Shown here: positions 41,473-49,633 of the stretch, piece by piece
How positions within the stretch are numbered: position 1 is the stretch's first letter
Layout of the letters: every line of letters begins with the position of its first letter
Assembly (NCBI GenBank): GCA_900317835.1
Contig: ONIL01000025.1
Span: 1 to 59,922 of the forward strand
Direction of reading: 5' to 3'
Origin: an uncultured Prevotellaceae bacterium
GTDB lineage: Bacteria; Bacteroidota; Bacteroidia; Bacteroidales; Muribaculaceae
DNA length: 59,922 bases
Made by a program: the position numbers and the translations under genes
Notes under the pieces: generated by a model
What the model was told of the DNA's origin: nothing
Database searches by the model: none
What the model saw: the letters and a program-made list of their open reading frames with translations, nothing else

Positions 41473-42966
41473 ATGAAAAAATTTTCTATTTTGATGCTTG
41501 TGTTGGCTATGGCATTACCCATGATCGCCAACAATAGGTTTGAGCGTGGCGACGTTAACCGGGACGGTAGTACGAACCTCAACGACGTGACCTTTTTGAT
41601 CAGCTATGTGTTGTCAGAGGAGTGGCCTGATGCCGCAACCACTTATGAATTCGTTGATCTGGCCTTGTCCAGCGGCACCCTGTGGGCAACACAAAACGTG
41701 GGAGCCACTAACCCCGAGGACTACGGTGACTACTTTGCTTGGGGCGAGATTGTACCCAACAAGGAAAGCTATACGTGGACAACTACCGCATGGGTGTATT
41801 ATGAGAATGGCTCTCTTCGCTTCAGCAAGTACAACACCGACAGCCAATATGGCGAAATTGACAACAAAACCGAGTTGGATCCTGAAGATGATGCCGCCTA
41901 TGTTAACTGGGGACCCGAGTGGCGTATGCCGACCGATGAGCAAATCTATGAATTGATCCAACAATGCACTTGGGTGTGGACGACGCTGAACGACGTGAAT
42001 GGTTATATGATCACCGGTGTTAACGGTAATTCCATCTTCTTGCCTGCCGCAGGACAGCGCTCGGGAACTAGCCTCAGCAGCGTGGGCACGAACGGTAACT
42101 ATTGGTCGCGCGAACTCTATTCCGTAAGTTCCGGCTTCAGGCCTAACAGTGCTTTCAAGTTATATTTTAGCAAGACAATGAAGCAAAGATCATCTGGTTC
42201 TCGTAACTACGGTTATCCGGTGCGTCCTGTATATGCTTCCCAAGATGTCCCGACTGATGACTATGAGCGTGGCGACGTGAACCATGATGGCCGCGTTAAC
42301 ATTGCAGACGTGACAGACCTGATCAGCTTTGTGTTGAGCAATGTTTGGCCCGAGCCTGAGGTGGAATACGTCGATCTGGGCTTGCCTAACGGCACGCTGT
42401 GGGCGAAGCACAACGTGGGAGCCATTAACCCCGAGGGATTAGGTGACTTCTTCGCCTGGGGTGAGACCGCGCCTAAGGCCAACTATACGTGGGCTAACAC
42501 TGCGTGGTTGTATGTAGAGGATGGTAAAAAGCGTATTTCCAAGTACAACACCAAAAGTGATTATGGTCCCGTTGACAACAAGACCGAGTTGGATCTTGAA
42601 GACGATGCCGCCTATGTTAACATGGGCCCAGAGTGGCGTATGCCGTCCAGGGATGAAATCGATGAATTGGTTGCTAATTGCACTTGGGAATGGACTCAGT
42701 TGAACGGCGTGAACGGTCAACTGATTACTGGTCCCAACGGGAACACGATGTTCTTGCCTGCAGTTGGTGAGCGTATGGGAACGAGTATTAACAATGTGGG
42801 TGTTCAGGGCAACTACTGGTCACGCTCGCTCAATGTCCTTAATGAGACCGTTTCCTTCCCGACCGCTGCAAATAAGATTTACCTGAATGAAAGTGGACTG
42901 TCGAGGAACTCAGCTGATCGCGATTGCGGTTTCCCGGTGCGTGCCGTGCGCATTACCCAGGAATAA
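41473..42966 (+). CDS. Secreted protein with two dockerin-like loops and two FISUMP domains
   Basis: This 497-residue protein starts at the ATG at 41473 with a signal peptide (MKKFSILMLVLAMALPMIA). It is an internal tandem duplication: a dockerin-like calcium loop (ERGDVNRDGSTNLNDVTFLI, about residues 24-43) then a FISUMP domain, followed by a second loop (ERGDVNHDGRVNIADVTDLI) and a second FISUMP domain. The two FISUMP halves share FAWGE, SKYNT, NKTELD, EDDAAYVN, PEWRMP and GYPVRP/GFPVRA blocks. FISUMP (Fibrobacter succinogenes major paralogous domain) occurs in exported proteins of unknown function. A dockerin normally has two adjacent loops; here they are about 230 residues apart. A strong terminator follows. 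Confidence 0.85.
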   Translation: MKKFSILMLVLAMALPMIANNRFERGDVNRDGSTNLNDVTFLISYVLSEEWPDAATTYEFVDLALSSGTLWATQNVGATNPEDYGDYFAWGEIVPNKESYTWTTTAWVYYENGSLRFSKYNTDSQYGEIDNKTELDPEDDAAYVNWGPEWRMPTDEQIYELIQQCTWVWTTLNDVNGYMITGVNGNSIFLPAAGQRSGTSLSSVGTNGNYWSRELYSVSSGFRPNSAFKLYFSKTMKQRSSGSRNYGYPVRPVYASQDVPTDDYERGDVNHDGRVNIADVTDLISFVLSNVWPEPEVEYVDLGLPNGTLWAKHNVGAINPEGLGDFFAWGETAPKANYTWANTAWLYVEDGKKRISKYNTKSDYGPVDNKTELDLEDDAAYVNMGPEWRMPSRDEIDELVANCTWEWTQLNGVNGQLITGPNGNTMFLPAVGERMGTSINNVGVQGNYWSRSLNVLNETVSFPTAANKIYLNESGLSRNSADRDCGFPVRAVRITQE

Positions 42967-42991
42967 CAACAGCTGACCATAACACGATAAT

Positions 42992-43031
42992 CGGTGGTGC
43001 CCCAATGACTGATGGGGTACCACTGTTTTTT
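42992..43031 (+). terminator. Terminator of FISUMP gene
   Basis: GTGGTGCCCC (42994-43003) and GGGGTACCAC (43014-43023) form a 10-bp stem with one G-U pair, followed by TGTTTTTTAG. Confidence 0.88.
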
Positions 43032-43110
43032 AGTATAAAGAATAGCTGAGATAGCGTGAGCTCAATGAAATGATAATCAGGTTTTCAATGAGTTAGGCAT
43101 CTGATGCATA

Positions 43111-43135
43111 TAGAGACGCAAAATGATGCGTTTCT
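43111..43135. repeat. Palindrome with AGAGACGCA arms
   Basis: AGAGACGCA and TGCGTTTCT form a 9-bp stem (one G-U pair) around a 6-base loop. It lies between convergent genes and resembles a GTAGAGACGCA palindrome that I recall from other Bacteroidales intergenic regions. It could help terminate the TPR-like gene. Confidence 0.45.
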
Positions 43136-43190
43136 ACAGTCCTTGTGGGTGAAAACTTGGATAAAGGGTGTGGAAAGCTCTAACTTCTTG

Positions 43191-43475
43191 TCAAGGATTG
43201 TAGTAGTCCTTGTTGTAGAAGTCAAGCAGTTCTTGGATGTGGCGGTAGGCCTCGGCGGCAGGGCCGTCGGGGTCGAGCTCCATCGACTCTAGGTAGCTGT
43301 TGAGCGCCATGCGCACGTTGCCCTGCTGACGATAGGCATTACCACGCAAGTAATAGGCATTGGCGAGCATTTCGCGCGAAGCGCCCTTGTTCTCCACGAT
43401 CTCGTTGGCGGCCTCCAGGGCCTCTTGTCCCTCGCTGCGGGACAGCATTTCTTTTATTTCTTGGATGGTTTTCAT
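43191..43475 (-). CDS. Small TPR-like protein
   Basis: This 94-residue cytoplasmic protein is helical, with one recognisable tetratricopeptide-like pair (ANAYYLRGNAYRQQGNVRMA then LNSYLESMELDPDGPAAEAY). TPR proteins mediate protein contacts; no partner is evident. A -7 element ends 11 bases before the ATG, so its leader is very short. It is divergent from hydE. Confidence 0.8.
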   Translation of the reverse strand: MKTIQEIKEMLSRSEGQEALEAANEIVENKGASREMLANAYYLRGNAYRQQGNVRMALNSYLESMELDPDGPAAEAYRHIQELLDFYNKDYYNP

Positions 43476-43486
43476 ATTTCTGGTTG

Positions 43487-43494
43487 CAAAATTA
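43487..43494 (-). promoter_or_regulatory. Bacteroidetes -7 element for TPR-like gene
   Basis: TAATTTTG on the minus strand, 11 bases before the ATG at 43475. Confidence 0.6.
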
Positions 43495-43515
43495 ACTATT
43501 GTGAGCGAAAAACGC

Positions 43516-43523
43516 TACCTTTG
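43516..43523 (+). promoter_or_regulatory. Bacteroidetes -7 element for hydE
   Basis: TACCTTTG lies 24 bases before the TTG at 43548 and rules out the longer upstream form of the reading frame. Confidence 0.65.
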
Positions 43524-43547
43524 TGGCAACAAAATCATGTTTTTGTC

Positions 43548-44579
43548 TTGAAAAAACAGTCCGTGCATAGCAGCGAGCTCACTCATGCCGACATCGTTGA
43601 CCTGTTGACGACGGTGCCCGCTGGTGATGTGTATGACCGTGCCGACAAGGTGAGGCAGGCCGCACTGGGCAGTGATGTGCACCTGCGCGGCCTGATAGAA
43701 TTTTCCAACATCTGCCGCAACGACTGCCTGTATTGTGGCATCCGCCGTGGAAACAAAGGCGTGACCCGCTATCACATGGACGATGACGAGTTGGTTGAGA
43801 CGGCACGGCGGGCTGTGGATATCGGATTCCAAACGATTGTGCTGCAATCGGGCGAGGATCTGCACTATGATGCGAATCGGATGTGCCGAATCATCGAGCG
43901 CATCAAGGCGATGGATGTCGCCCTGACGCTAAGCATTGGTGAGAGGGAGTATGGCGATTACCAGGCCTTTCGCAATGCTGGCGCCGACCGTTACCTGATG
44001 CGCATTGAAACTACTGATGTGGACCTGTACCACCGTCTCAACCCCGGCATGAGCTGGCAACGGCGGCACGAGTGCCTGCTGATGATCAAGGAACTGGGCT
44101 ATGAACTTGGATCCGGCATCATGGTAGGGCTTCCAGGGCAAACCGTAGAGTCGATTGCCGATGACCTGCTCTACCTGAAAAGCATTGGAGTGGACATGGC
44201 GGGCATCGGGCCGTTTATTCCTCATCCTGGCACACCGCTGGCCCATGAGCAGGGTGGCACGCTTGAGCAGGCCCTGCGCACGATGGCAATCATGAGACTG
44301 CTGTTGCCCGACATCAACATTCCAGCTACGACTGCAATGGAGAGCCTGCATCCGCAAGGGCGCATCATGGCACTGCAAGCGGGAGCCAACGTGGTCATGC
44401 CCAATGTCACCGAAGGCGAGTACCGCCGCTTGTATGAGCTCTATCCAGGCAAAATCTGTGTCAACGACACTCCTATCCATTGCCGCACCTGCATCGGACT
44501 GAAAATCCAGAGCATTGGACGCACCATCGGCCAGGGGCGTGGTGGACACATCTCTCGCAAGAACAATATTCAACAATAA
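43548..44579 (+). CDS. hydE: [FeFe]-hydrogenase maturase HydE (radical SAM)
   Basis: This protein of about 343 residues is a radical SAM enzyme of the HydE type, which helps build the dithiomethylamine/diiron part of the hydrogenase H-cluster. The cluster motif is CRNDCLYCGIR (CxxxCxxC) after GLIEFSNI; LQSGEDLHYDANRM, LRIETTDVDLYHRLNPGMSW-like text and GIGPFIPHPGTPLAHEQ are typical HydE. The start is uncertain: TTG at 43548 (LKKQSVHSSEL) fits the promoter. An ATG at 43537 is out of frame by one base after a T5 run. The hydF, hydG and hydA genes are not in the window. Confidence 0.9.
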   Translation: MKKQSVHSSELTHADIVDLLTTVPAGDVYDRADKVRQAALGSDVHLRGLIEFSNICRNDCLYCGIRRGNKGVTRYHMDDDELVETARRAVDIGFQTIVLQSGEDLHYDANRMCRIIERIKAMDVALTLSIGEREYGDYQAFRNAGADRYLMRIETTDVDLYHRLNPGMSWQRRHECLLMIKELGYELGSGIMVGLPGQTVESIADDLLYLKSIGVDMAGIGPFIPHPGTPLAHEQGGTLEQALRTMAIMRLLLPDINIPATTAMESLHPQGRIMALQAGANVVMPNVTEGEYRRLYELYPGKICVNDTPIHCRTCIGLKIQSIGRTIGQGRGGHISRKNNIQQ

Positions 44580-44596
44580 TAAAGACTATAGAAGAT

Positions 44597-44995
44597 ATGA
44601 ACACAGAAAAGAACAATGCCCAGGAACAGCAACGCCTGGGACAACTCAAGAACCTCGTGATGCTGGCTTCGGCCGATGAGCTTTTCACCGACTCGGAGAT
44701 GGCGGTCCTGCTCGCCGTTGCCTCACGCGAGAACATCACTCCCGAGGAATTCAACCGGGTGATGGAGAATCCTGAAAGTGTCAATATCGTCCTGCCCGAG
44801 GACGAGGATACGAAGTTGGCCTACTTGCGTGACATGGTCGCCATGATGATGATTGACGGTGAACTCAACGAGCAGGAAATGGCCATTTGCAAGCTATATG
44901 CGATGGCGTTGGGCTACCGGGGCATTATCGTTGACGGCATGATTGCAGGGGTCATCGACAGCCTTGAGAGAGAAGGCCGTGCATCTCAAGAGTAA
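44597..44995 (+). CDS. TerB-like helical protein
   Basis: This 132-residue acidic protein resembles the TerB (tellurite resistance B-like) fold: LVMLASADELFTDSEMAVLL and MVAMMMIDGELNEQEMAICK are two copies of the DGxxxxxE-type helical repeat. Function of small stand-alone members is unknown. The ATG at 44597 is chosen because the longer frame would lie inside hydE. It follows hydE by 17 bases and is probably cotranscribed. Confidence 0.8.
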   Translation: MNTEKNNAQEQQRLGQLKNLVMLASADELFTDSEMAVLLAVASRENITPEEFNRVMENPESVNIVLPEDEDTKLAYLRDMVAMMMIDGELNEQEMAICKLYAMALGYRGIIVDGMIAGVIDSLEREGRASQE

Positions 44996-45016
44996 CAAAC
45001 AGAGATTGTGAGAGCG

Positions 45017-45439
45017 ATGATGATGAGAAGGTATATAGTATTCTTCTTCATGGCTTTCATGTTGATGCCATTGTTGTGTTATGGCCAGGAAGATGTTGAC
45101 GTTGACGCCTGTGTAGAGGAACTAAATGCCCAATGCCCAATTGATTTGAAAGACGACTGGGGTTTCAACTCCTTCACGATGGTGGGCGACCGTTATGCCC
45201 TGGTCGATTTCATGGTGCCCTCCAGCCTGACGATGGTGTTCTCAACAGTGACATCCAACAAAGACAATGTGAAACAGATGTGGATCAAGCAGTTGGCCCA
45301 GTATGGAGACGATTGGAACCGCTTTGTGGAGTTGATGGTAGAAGCCAACCGTCGAATCATTATCAATATGCGCCCCAAGGGCAGTGATAACACAGCGCTC
45401 ATCACCCTTCTTCCCGCTGATTTCAAAAAGAAACAATAA
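45017..45439 (+). CDS. Small exported protein of unknown function
   Basis: This protein of about 140 residues has a signal peptide (RRYIVFFFMAFMLMPLLCYG, cleavage near GQ). The mature part has CPIDLKDDWGFNSFTMVGDR and ends with charged residues; two cysteines in the N-terminal part could form a disulfide. No family is recognised. Three consecutive ATG codons (45017, 45020, 45023) and a GTG at 45008 are possible starts. It follows the TerB-like gene by about 21 bases. Confidence 0.7.
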   Translation: MMMRRYIVFFFMAFMLMPLLCYGQEDVDVDACVEELNAQCPIDLKDDWGFNSFTMVGDRYALVDFMVPSSLTMVFSTVTSNKDNVKQMWIKQLAQYGDDWNRFVELMVEANRRIIINMRPKGSDNTALITLLPADFKKKQ

Positions 45440-45448
45440 AAATGGTTT

Positions 45449-45484
45449 ATAACGCGCGGTTTGCAAATGTAAACTCGCGCGTTA
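45449..45484. repeat. GC-rich stem-loop between two exported-protein genes
   Basis: TAACGCGCG and CGCGCGTTA form a 9-bp stem, extended by GTTT/AAAC after a single-base bulge, 10 bases after the stop of the previous gene. There is no T-tract, so termination is uncertain. Confidence 0.5.
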
Positions 45485-45584
45485 ACGTTAGCAAATTGTA
45501 TGGTCAATCTGGCCAAGAAGAGTTTGGCATAATTCTTGCAATACAGTAATTTAGCAGCATTAAAACTCTAAATAACGACAAAGA

Positions 45585-46232
45585 ATGAAAAAAACTGTAT
45601 TTGTAGCCCTTACTGCGACCGCCTTGTTGCTGTCGAGTTGTCAATCGATGAGTCAATTCTATGGCGCTACGACAGGCGCCTCGATAGGCGGCATGTTCGG
45701 TTCGGCCATTGGTGGCATTGCCGATGGTCCCCGTGGCAGCGACATGGGTACAGTGATGGGTATGGCCATTGGCGGCATCATCGGTGCTGCAGCCACTGCT
45801 CCCAAGACCGATGACGGAAATTACCGCTCCTCGGACTACTATTATGACTACGGTGTTGATGATTTTCGTCAGAACAACGCTTATAGTCCTTACGTTAACA
45901 TCGAGATTGCTGATCTGCGTTTTGTTGACGAGAACAACAGCAATACCCTTGATGCCGGCGAGCATGCCAAGTTGGTGTTCATCATCCGCAATATGGGCCG
46001 TGACTATGTGTATGATATCGCCCCAGTGATTACCGTCTCGGGTACCAAGCAGATTTTCCTGTCGCCCACAGCTATCGTCAAGGAATTGGCCCCAGGCAAG
46101 GCTGTGCGCTATCAGAGCGAGATCATTGCCACCAGGAAACTGAAGAACGGCACCGCCGACTTCTCAATCGGTCTCTCGGACGGTGATAATCTTTACACCC
46201 TGCGTTCTTTCCAGCTGCGCACCCGCAAATGA
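45585..46232 (+). CDS. Lipoprotein with glycine-zipper segment
   Basis: This 215-residue protein has a lipoprotein signal (LLLSSC at about residues 14-19). Next is a glycine-zipper region (TTGASIGGMFGSAIGGIADG, then GMAIGGIIGAAA) that could insert in a membrane. After a Tyr-rich linker, the C-terminal part (about 105-215) looks like a beta-sandwich of the CARDB type (NSNTLDAGEHAKLVFIIRNM, LAPGKAVRYQ). It should sit in the cell envelope; the function is unknown. Confidence 0.8.
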   Translation: MKKTVFVALTATALLLSSCQSMSQFYGATTGASIGGMFGSAIGGIADGPRGSDMGTVMGMAIGGIIGAAATAPKTDDGNYRSSDYYYDYGVDDFRQNNAYSPYVNIEIADLRFVDENNSNTLDAGEHAKLVFIIRNMGRDYVYDIAPVITVSGTKQIFLSPTAIVKELAPGKAVRYQSEIIATRKLKNGTADFSIGLSDGDNLYTLRSFQLRTRK

Positions 46233-46264
46233 GACTTGGCCTTAGTCGTTAGACTGTTAACTTT

Positions 46265-46336
46265 ATATTGCGCGAATTAAACGAATCGGCATCCGCAGCG
46301 AAGCCTTCGTTTGATTCGCGCAATTTTTAGTTTAAA
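46265..46336. repeat. Dispersed palindromic repeat, copy F
   Basis: TTGCGCGAATTAAACGAA and TTCGTTTGATTCGCGCAA form an 18-bp stem with one mismatch around a GC-rich loop, followed by TTTTTAG. It is the most perfect copy of the family and may terminate transcription before murI. Confidence 0.75.
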
Positions 46337-46370
46337 ATGATTCTCTATTCCCAAATCGCTAAAAAAACAC

Positions 46371-46378
46371 TACCTTTG
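46371..46378 (+). promoter_or_regulatory. Bacteroidetes -7 element for murI
   Basis: TACCTTTG lies 20 bases before the ATG at 46399. Confidence 0.65.
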
Positions 46379-46398
46379 CACATACAATAGCGATAGAC

Positions 46399-47247
46399 AT
46401 GGCAATGACAAAAGATAGCATGAGCGTGGAGCGGGCACCGATTGGGGTGTTTGACTCGGGTTTTGGTGGATTGACCATCTTGAGAGACATTAGGCGTGTG
46501 TTGCCCCAGTACGACTACCTGTTCATCGGGGATAATGCACGAGCTCCTTACGGTACCCGTTCGCGTGAATTGGTCTATGAGTTCACGCTTCAGGCCGTCA
46601 AGCACCTGTTTGACCAGGGATGTCGCCTCATCATCCTGGCATGTAACACCGCATCTGCCGAGGCCTTGCGTACCATCCAGCAACGCGACTTGCCCGTCAT
46701 CGCCCCTGAACGCCGTCTGCTGGGCGTCGTGCGCCCCACGGTCGAGAAGGTGGGCCAACTGTCCCGCACGGGCCACATCGGTGTGTTCGGCACGCCAGGT
46801 ACTATCGCCAGTGGCAGCTATAACATTGAGATTGAGGGCATGTATCCTGGCTACAAGGTTCATGGCCATGCCTGTCCCATGTGGGTGCCACTGGTCGAGA
46901 ACCGCGAGAGCGATAGTGACGGCGCCGACTACTTTGTGCAGAAGGACATTAACTTGCTGCTGGGCGAGTGCCCAGACATCGATACCGTGATTCTGGGATG
47001 TACCCACTATCCCTTGCTCATCGACAAAATCAACAAATACATGCCAGCGGGTGTGAATGTCATCCAGCAGGGACCCATCGTCGCCGACAGTCTCGCCGAC
47101 TACTTGCAACGTCACCCCGAAATTGAACGCCATTGCAGCCGTGGCGGCAGTTGCCGCTACTACACGACCGAGGACCCCGACCACTTCTCGCCCCTCGCCA
47201 GCGTGTTTGTCAATGAGCCCGTTGACGCCCACCGTGTTATCCTGTGA
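46399..47247 (+). CDS. murI: Glutamate racemase
   Basis: This 282-residue enzyme makes D-glutamate for peptidoglycan. It has IGVFDSGFGGLTILRDI, FIGDNARAPYGTRS, the first catalytic Cys in LILACNTASAEAL and the second in VILGCTHYPLL. Length and motifs are normal. It has its own promoter just after palindromic copy F. Confidence 0.97.
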   Translation: MAMTKDSMSVERAPIGVFDSGFGGLTILRDIRRVLPQYDYLFIGDNARAPYGTRSRELVYEFTLQAVKHLFDQGCRLIILACNTASAEALRTIQQRDLPVIAPERRLLGVVRPTVEKVGQLSRTGHIGVFGTPGTIASGSYNIEIEGMYPGYKVHGHACPMWVPLVENRESDSDGADYFVQKDINLLLGECPDIDTVILGCTHYPLLIDKINKYMPAGVNVIQQGPIVADSLADYLQRHPEIERHCSRGGSCRYYTTEDPDHFSPLASVFVNEPVDAHRVIL

Positions 47248-47323
47248 CTTTTCTCCTGTGACTTTTCCCACAGTACTGTATAACTTTTTCCCATGATGAC
47301 TTGGGATTGAGCGGGAATTTTCG

Positions 47324-47331
47324 TAATTTTG
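47324..47331 (+). promoter_or_regulatory. Bacteroidetes -7 element for folP-cdaA series
   Basis: TAATTTTG lies 24 bases before the ATG at 47356. Confidence 0.65.
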
Positions 47332-47355
47332 CAGGTTAATATCGATTTTGACCTG

Positions 47356-48225
47356 ATGATGCAACCGTTCAAAACCTATAGCCTTAATTTGAAAGGGCGC
47401 CTAGTGACTATCGACCACCCCTGGGTGATGGGTATCGTCAACGTCACGCCCGATTCATTCTACAGCGGCAGCCGTGTCACTGATGAGCATACGCTTGTCG
47501 AGCGTGTGCGCCAGATGCTCGCTGAGGGTGCCGACGTGATTGACGTGGGCGCATGCTCAACGCGTCCTGGCAGTGAGTCGGTCGATGCGCTAGGCGAAAT
47601 GGAGCGATTGCAGTGGGCGCTTGCCATCATCAGGAGGGAAATGCCCGATGAACTGTTGTCGGTGGATACCTATCGCGCAGCGGTAGCGCGTCGCTGTGTC
47701 GAGGACTGGGGCGCAGACATCATCAACGATATTTCAGGCGGAACGCTCGACGACGAGATGTTCAGCACAGTGGCGAGGCTGCAGGTGCCCTATGTGCTGA
47801 TGCACACCCGCGGCACTCCAGGGACAATGGCCACGCTCACCGATTATGATGATGTGGCCGCCGATGTGCTCGAATGGATGGCGCGCCGCATCGATGAGTT
47901 GCGCCAGATGGGTGTCGCCGATGTCATTGCTGATCCAGGTTTCGGTTTCGCCAAGACATTGGAGCAGAACTACGAGCTGCTGGCCCGTCTGGACGCCTTT
48001 CATGCCCTGGATGCCCCGTTGCTGGTGGGCGTGTCCCGCAAGCGAATGATATACAGTGCGCTCGGTTGTGATGCTGATGAAGCGCTCAACGGGACGACAG
48101 TCATCAATACCCTAGCCCTGCAGAAAGGGGCCCACATCCTGCGTGTGCATGATGTGAAGGCTGCCGTTCAGGCAGTTAAACTCACCTCAATGCTGCGTCA
48201 GGCTGCTATAAACCCGAACCAATAA
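47356..48225 (+). CDS. folP: Dihydropteroate synthase
   Basis: FolP condenses p-aminobenzoate with dihydropterin pyrophosphate in folate synthesis and is the sulfonamide target. The 289-residue protein has VMGIVNVTPDSFYSGSRV, GADVIDVGACSTRPGSE, NDISGGTLD and DPGFGFAKTLEQN. The start at 47356 (or the adjacent ATG at 47359) follows the promoter. It is 10 bases upstream of cdaA, a common Bacteroidetes pairing. Confidence 0.96.
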   Translation: MMQPFKTYSLNLKGRLVTIDHPWVMGIVNVTPDSFYSGSRVTDEHTLVERVRQMLAEGADVIDVGACSTRPGSESVDALGEMERLQWALAIIRREMPDELLSVDTYRAAVARRCVEDWGADIINDISGGTLDDEMFSTVARLQVPYVLMHTRGTPGTMATLTDYDDVAADVLEWMARRIDELRQMGVADVIADPGFGFAKTLEQNYELLARLDAFHALDAPLLVGVSRKRMIYSALGCDADEALNGTTVINTLALQKGAHILRVHDVKAAVQAVKLTSMLRQAAINPNQ

Positions 48226-48235
48226 CAACACGATA

Positions 48236-49021
48236 ATGGCAACATCATTTTTTACTCTTTTCAGCATCAAGGATTTGATTGATATCCTGCTGGTAGCTAC
48301 TTTACTGTTCTACCTTTACCGCATGATGAAGGACTCGGGGTCGCTCGACATTTTTGTCGGTGTGCTGGCGTTTGTCGTCGCGTGGGTGGTGATGTACAAG
48401 ATCATGGACATGCGTTTGATCGGTACCATCATGGACAAGTTCATCGACATCGGTCTGTTCATCCTTGTAATTCTATTCCAGGACGAGATCAAGCGTTTTC
48501 TCACCGAGTTGGGCTCCAGACGAGGCCTGAAATTGTTTGCAAAACTCTTTAAGAGCAAGACCGAGATTGAGGAAGAGAAGAAATGGATTATGCCTGTGGT
48601 ATATGCCTGCATGAACATGGCCAAGACCAAGACGGGTGCTCTTATCGTCGTCCAACAGGACATCCCGCTCACCGACTATGAGCGTACGGGTGACATGATC
48701 AAGGCCGACATCAACTCGCGTCTGATCGAGAACATCTTCTTCAAGAACAGCCCGCTGCATGACGGCGCGTTGATCATCGCCGGCAACAAGATCATGAGTG
48801 CCGGTTGCATCCTGCCCGTGTCGCACGACATCAACATTCCGCGATATCTGGGACTGCGCCATCGCTCGGCTAAGGGCATCGCTCAAGCTACCGACGCCAT
48901 AGCTATCGTTGTGAGTGAGGAAACGGGGCGCATCTCTTATGCCCACAAGGGTGAATTGCATTTGAATCTCTCAAGTACCGACCTGGAACACGCCTTGTCG
49001 GCACTTGTTGAAAATGAATAA
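48236..49021 (+). CDS. cdaA: Diadenylate cyclase CdaA
   Basis: CdaA makes cyclic di-AMP from two ATP. The 261-residue protein has N-terminal hydrophobic helices (to about residue 75), then a DAC domain with the catalytic SPLHDGALIIAG (DGA) and LGLRHRSAKGIAQ (RHR) motifs, and AIAIVVSEETGRISYAH. It is membrane-bound. It sits between folP and a DUF3109 gene 8 bases away, so the series is probably one transcript. Confidence 0.95.
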   Translation: MATSFFTLFSIKDLIDILLVATLLFYLYRMMKDSGSLDIFVGVLAFVVAWVVMYKIMDMRLIGTIMDKFIDIGLFILVILFQDEIKRFLTELGSRRGLKLFAKLFKSKTEIEEEKKWIMPVVYACMNMAKTKTGALIVVQQDIPLTDYERTGDMIKADINSRLIENIFFKNSPLHDGALIIAGNKIMSAGCILPVSHDINIPRYLGLRHRSAKGIAQATDAIAIVVSEETGRISYAHKGELHLNLSSTDLEHALSALVENE

Positions 49022-49029
49022 CAGGCGGC

Positions 49030-49608
49030 ATGTTTGATATTGACGGAACTCTTGTTAGCCTCGACTTGGTAGAGCGGTTCTTCTGCTGTGATCTGGACTC
49101 GTGTCTGGGTGCTTGTTGCATTGAGGGCGACTCGGGTGCTCCCTTGACCGAGCAGGAGTACCAGCAGCTCAAGGAAATCCTTCCCGAGGTGTGGGATGAC
49201 CTGTTGCCACAGGCCCAGCAGCAAATCAAGGAGCATGGTGTGGCTTTTGTTGATGTTGAGGGCGAACTGGTAACCCAACTCGTTGGCGGCGCCAATTGCG
49301 TTTTCACCACCTATGAGCGTGGGGGCATGTGCCTGTGTGCAATCGAGAAGGCCTACCGCGAGGGGCGCATCCAGTGGCGCAAACCCATATCATGTTACTT
49401 GTATCCCGTGCGCATTAAGAAGTATCCTGGCTATGAGGCTGTGAACTTTGACCGCTGGAAAATCTGCAAGTGTGCCGAGGTGTTGGGGCGTCGTGAGAAA
49501 ATACGTCTCTACCAGTTCTTGCGTGAGCCTCTCATCGAGCGCTTTGGCCAGCAATGGTATGACCAATTGGTTGCCAACTGTGAGTTATACATCAAGGAGT
49601 ATCTTTAA
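49030..49608 (+). CDS. DUF3109 family cysteine-rich protein
   Basis: This 192-residue protein matches DUF3109, with a cysteine-rich N-terminus (FFCCDLDSCLGACCIEGDSG) and CYLYPVRIKKYPGYEAVNFD then WKICKCAEVLGRREKI. The cysteine pattern suggests a zinc or iron-sulfur site. No biochemical function is established. It lies 8 bases after cdaA. Confidence 0.9.
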   Translation: MFDIDGTLVSLDLVERFFCCDLDSCLGACCIEGDSGAPLTEQEYQQLKEILPEVWDDLLPQAQQQIKEHGVAFVDVEGELVTQLVGGANCVFTTYERGGMCLCAIEKAYREGRIQWRKPISCYLYPVRIKKYPGYEAVNFDRWKICKCAEVLGRREKIRLYQFLREPLIERFGQQWYDQLVANCELYIKEYL

Positions 49609-49633
49609 TGTTTTTCCCCTAATTGAAAGTGTG

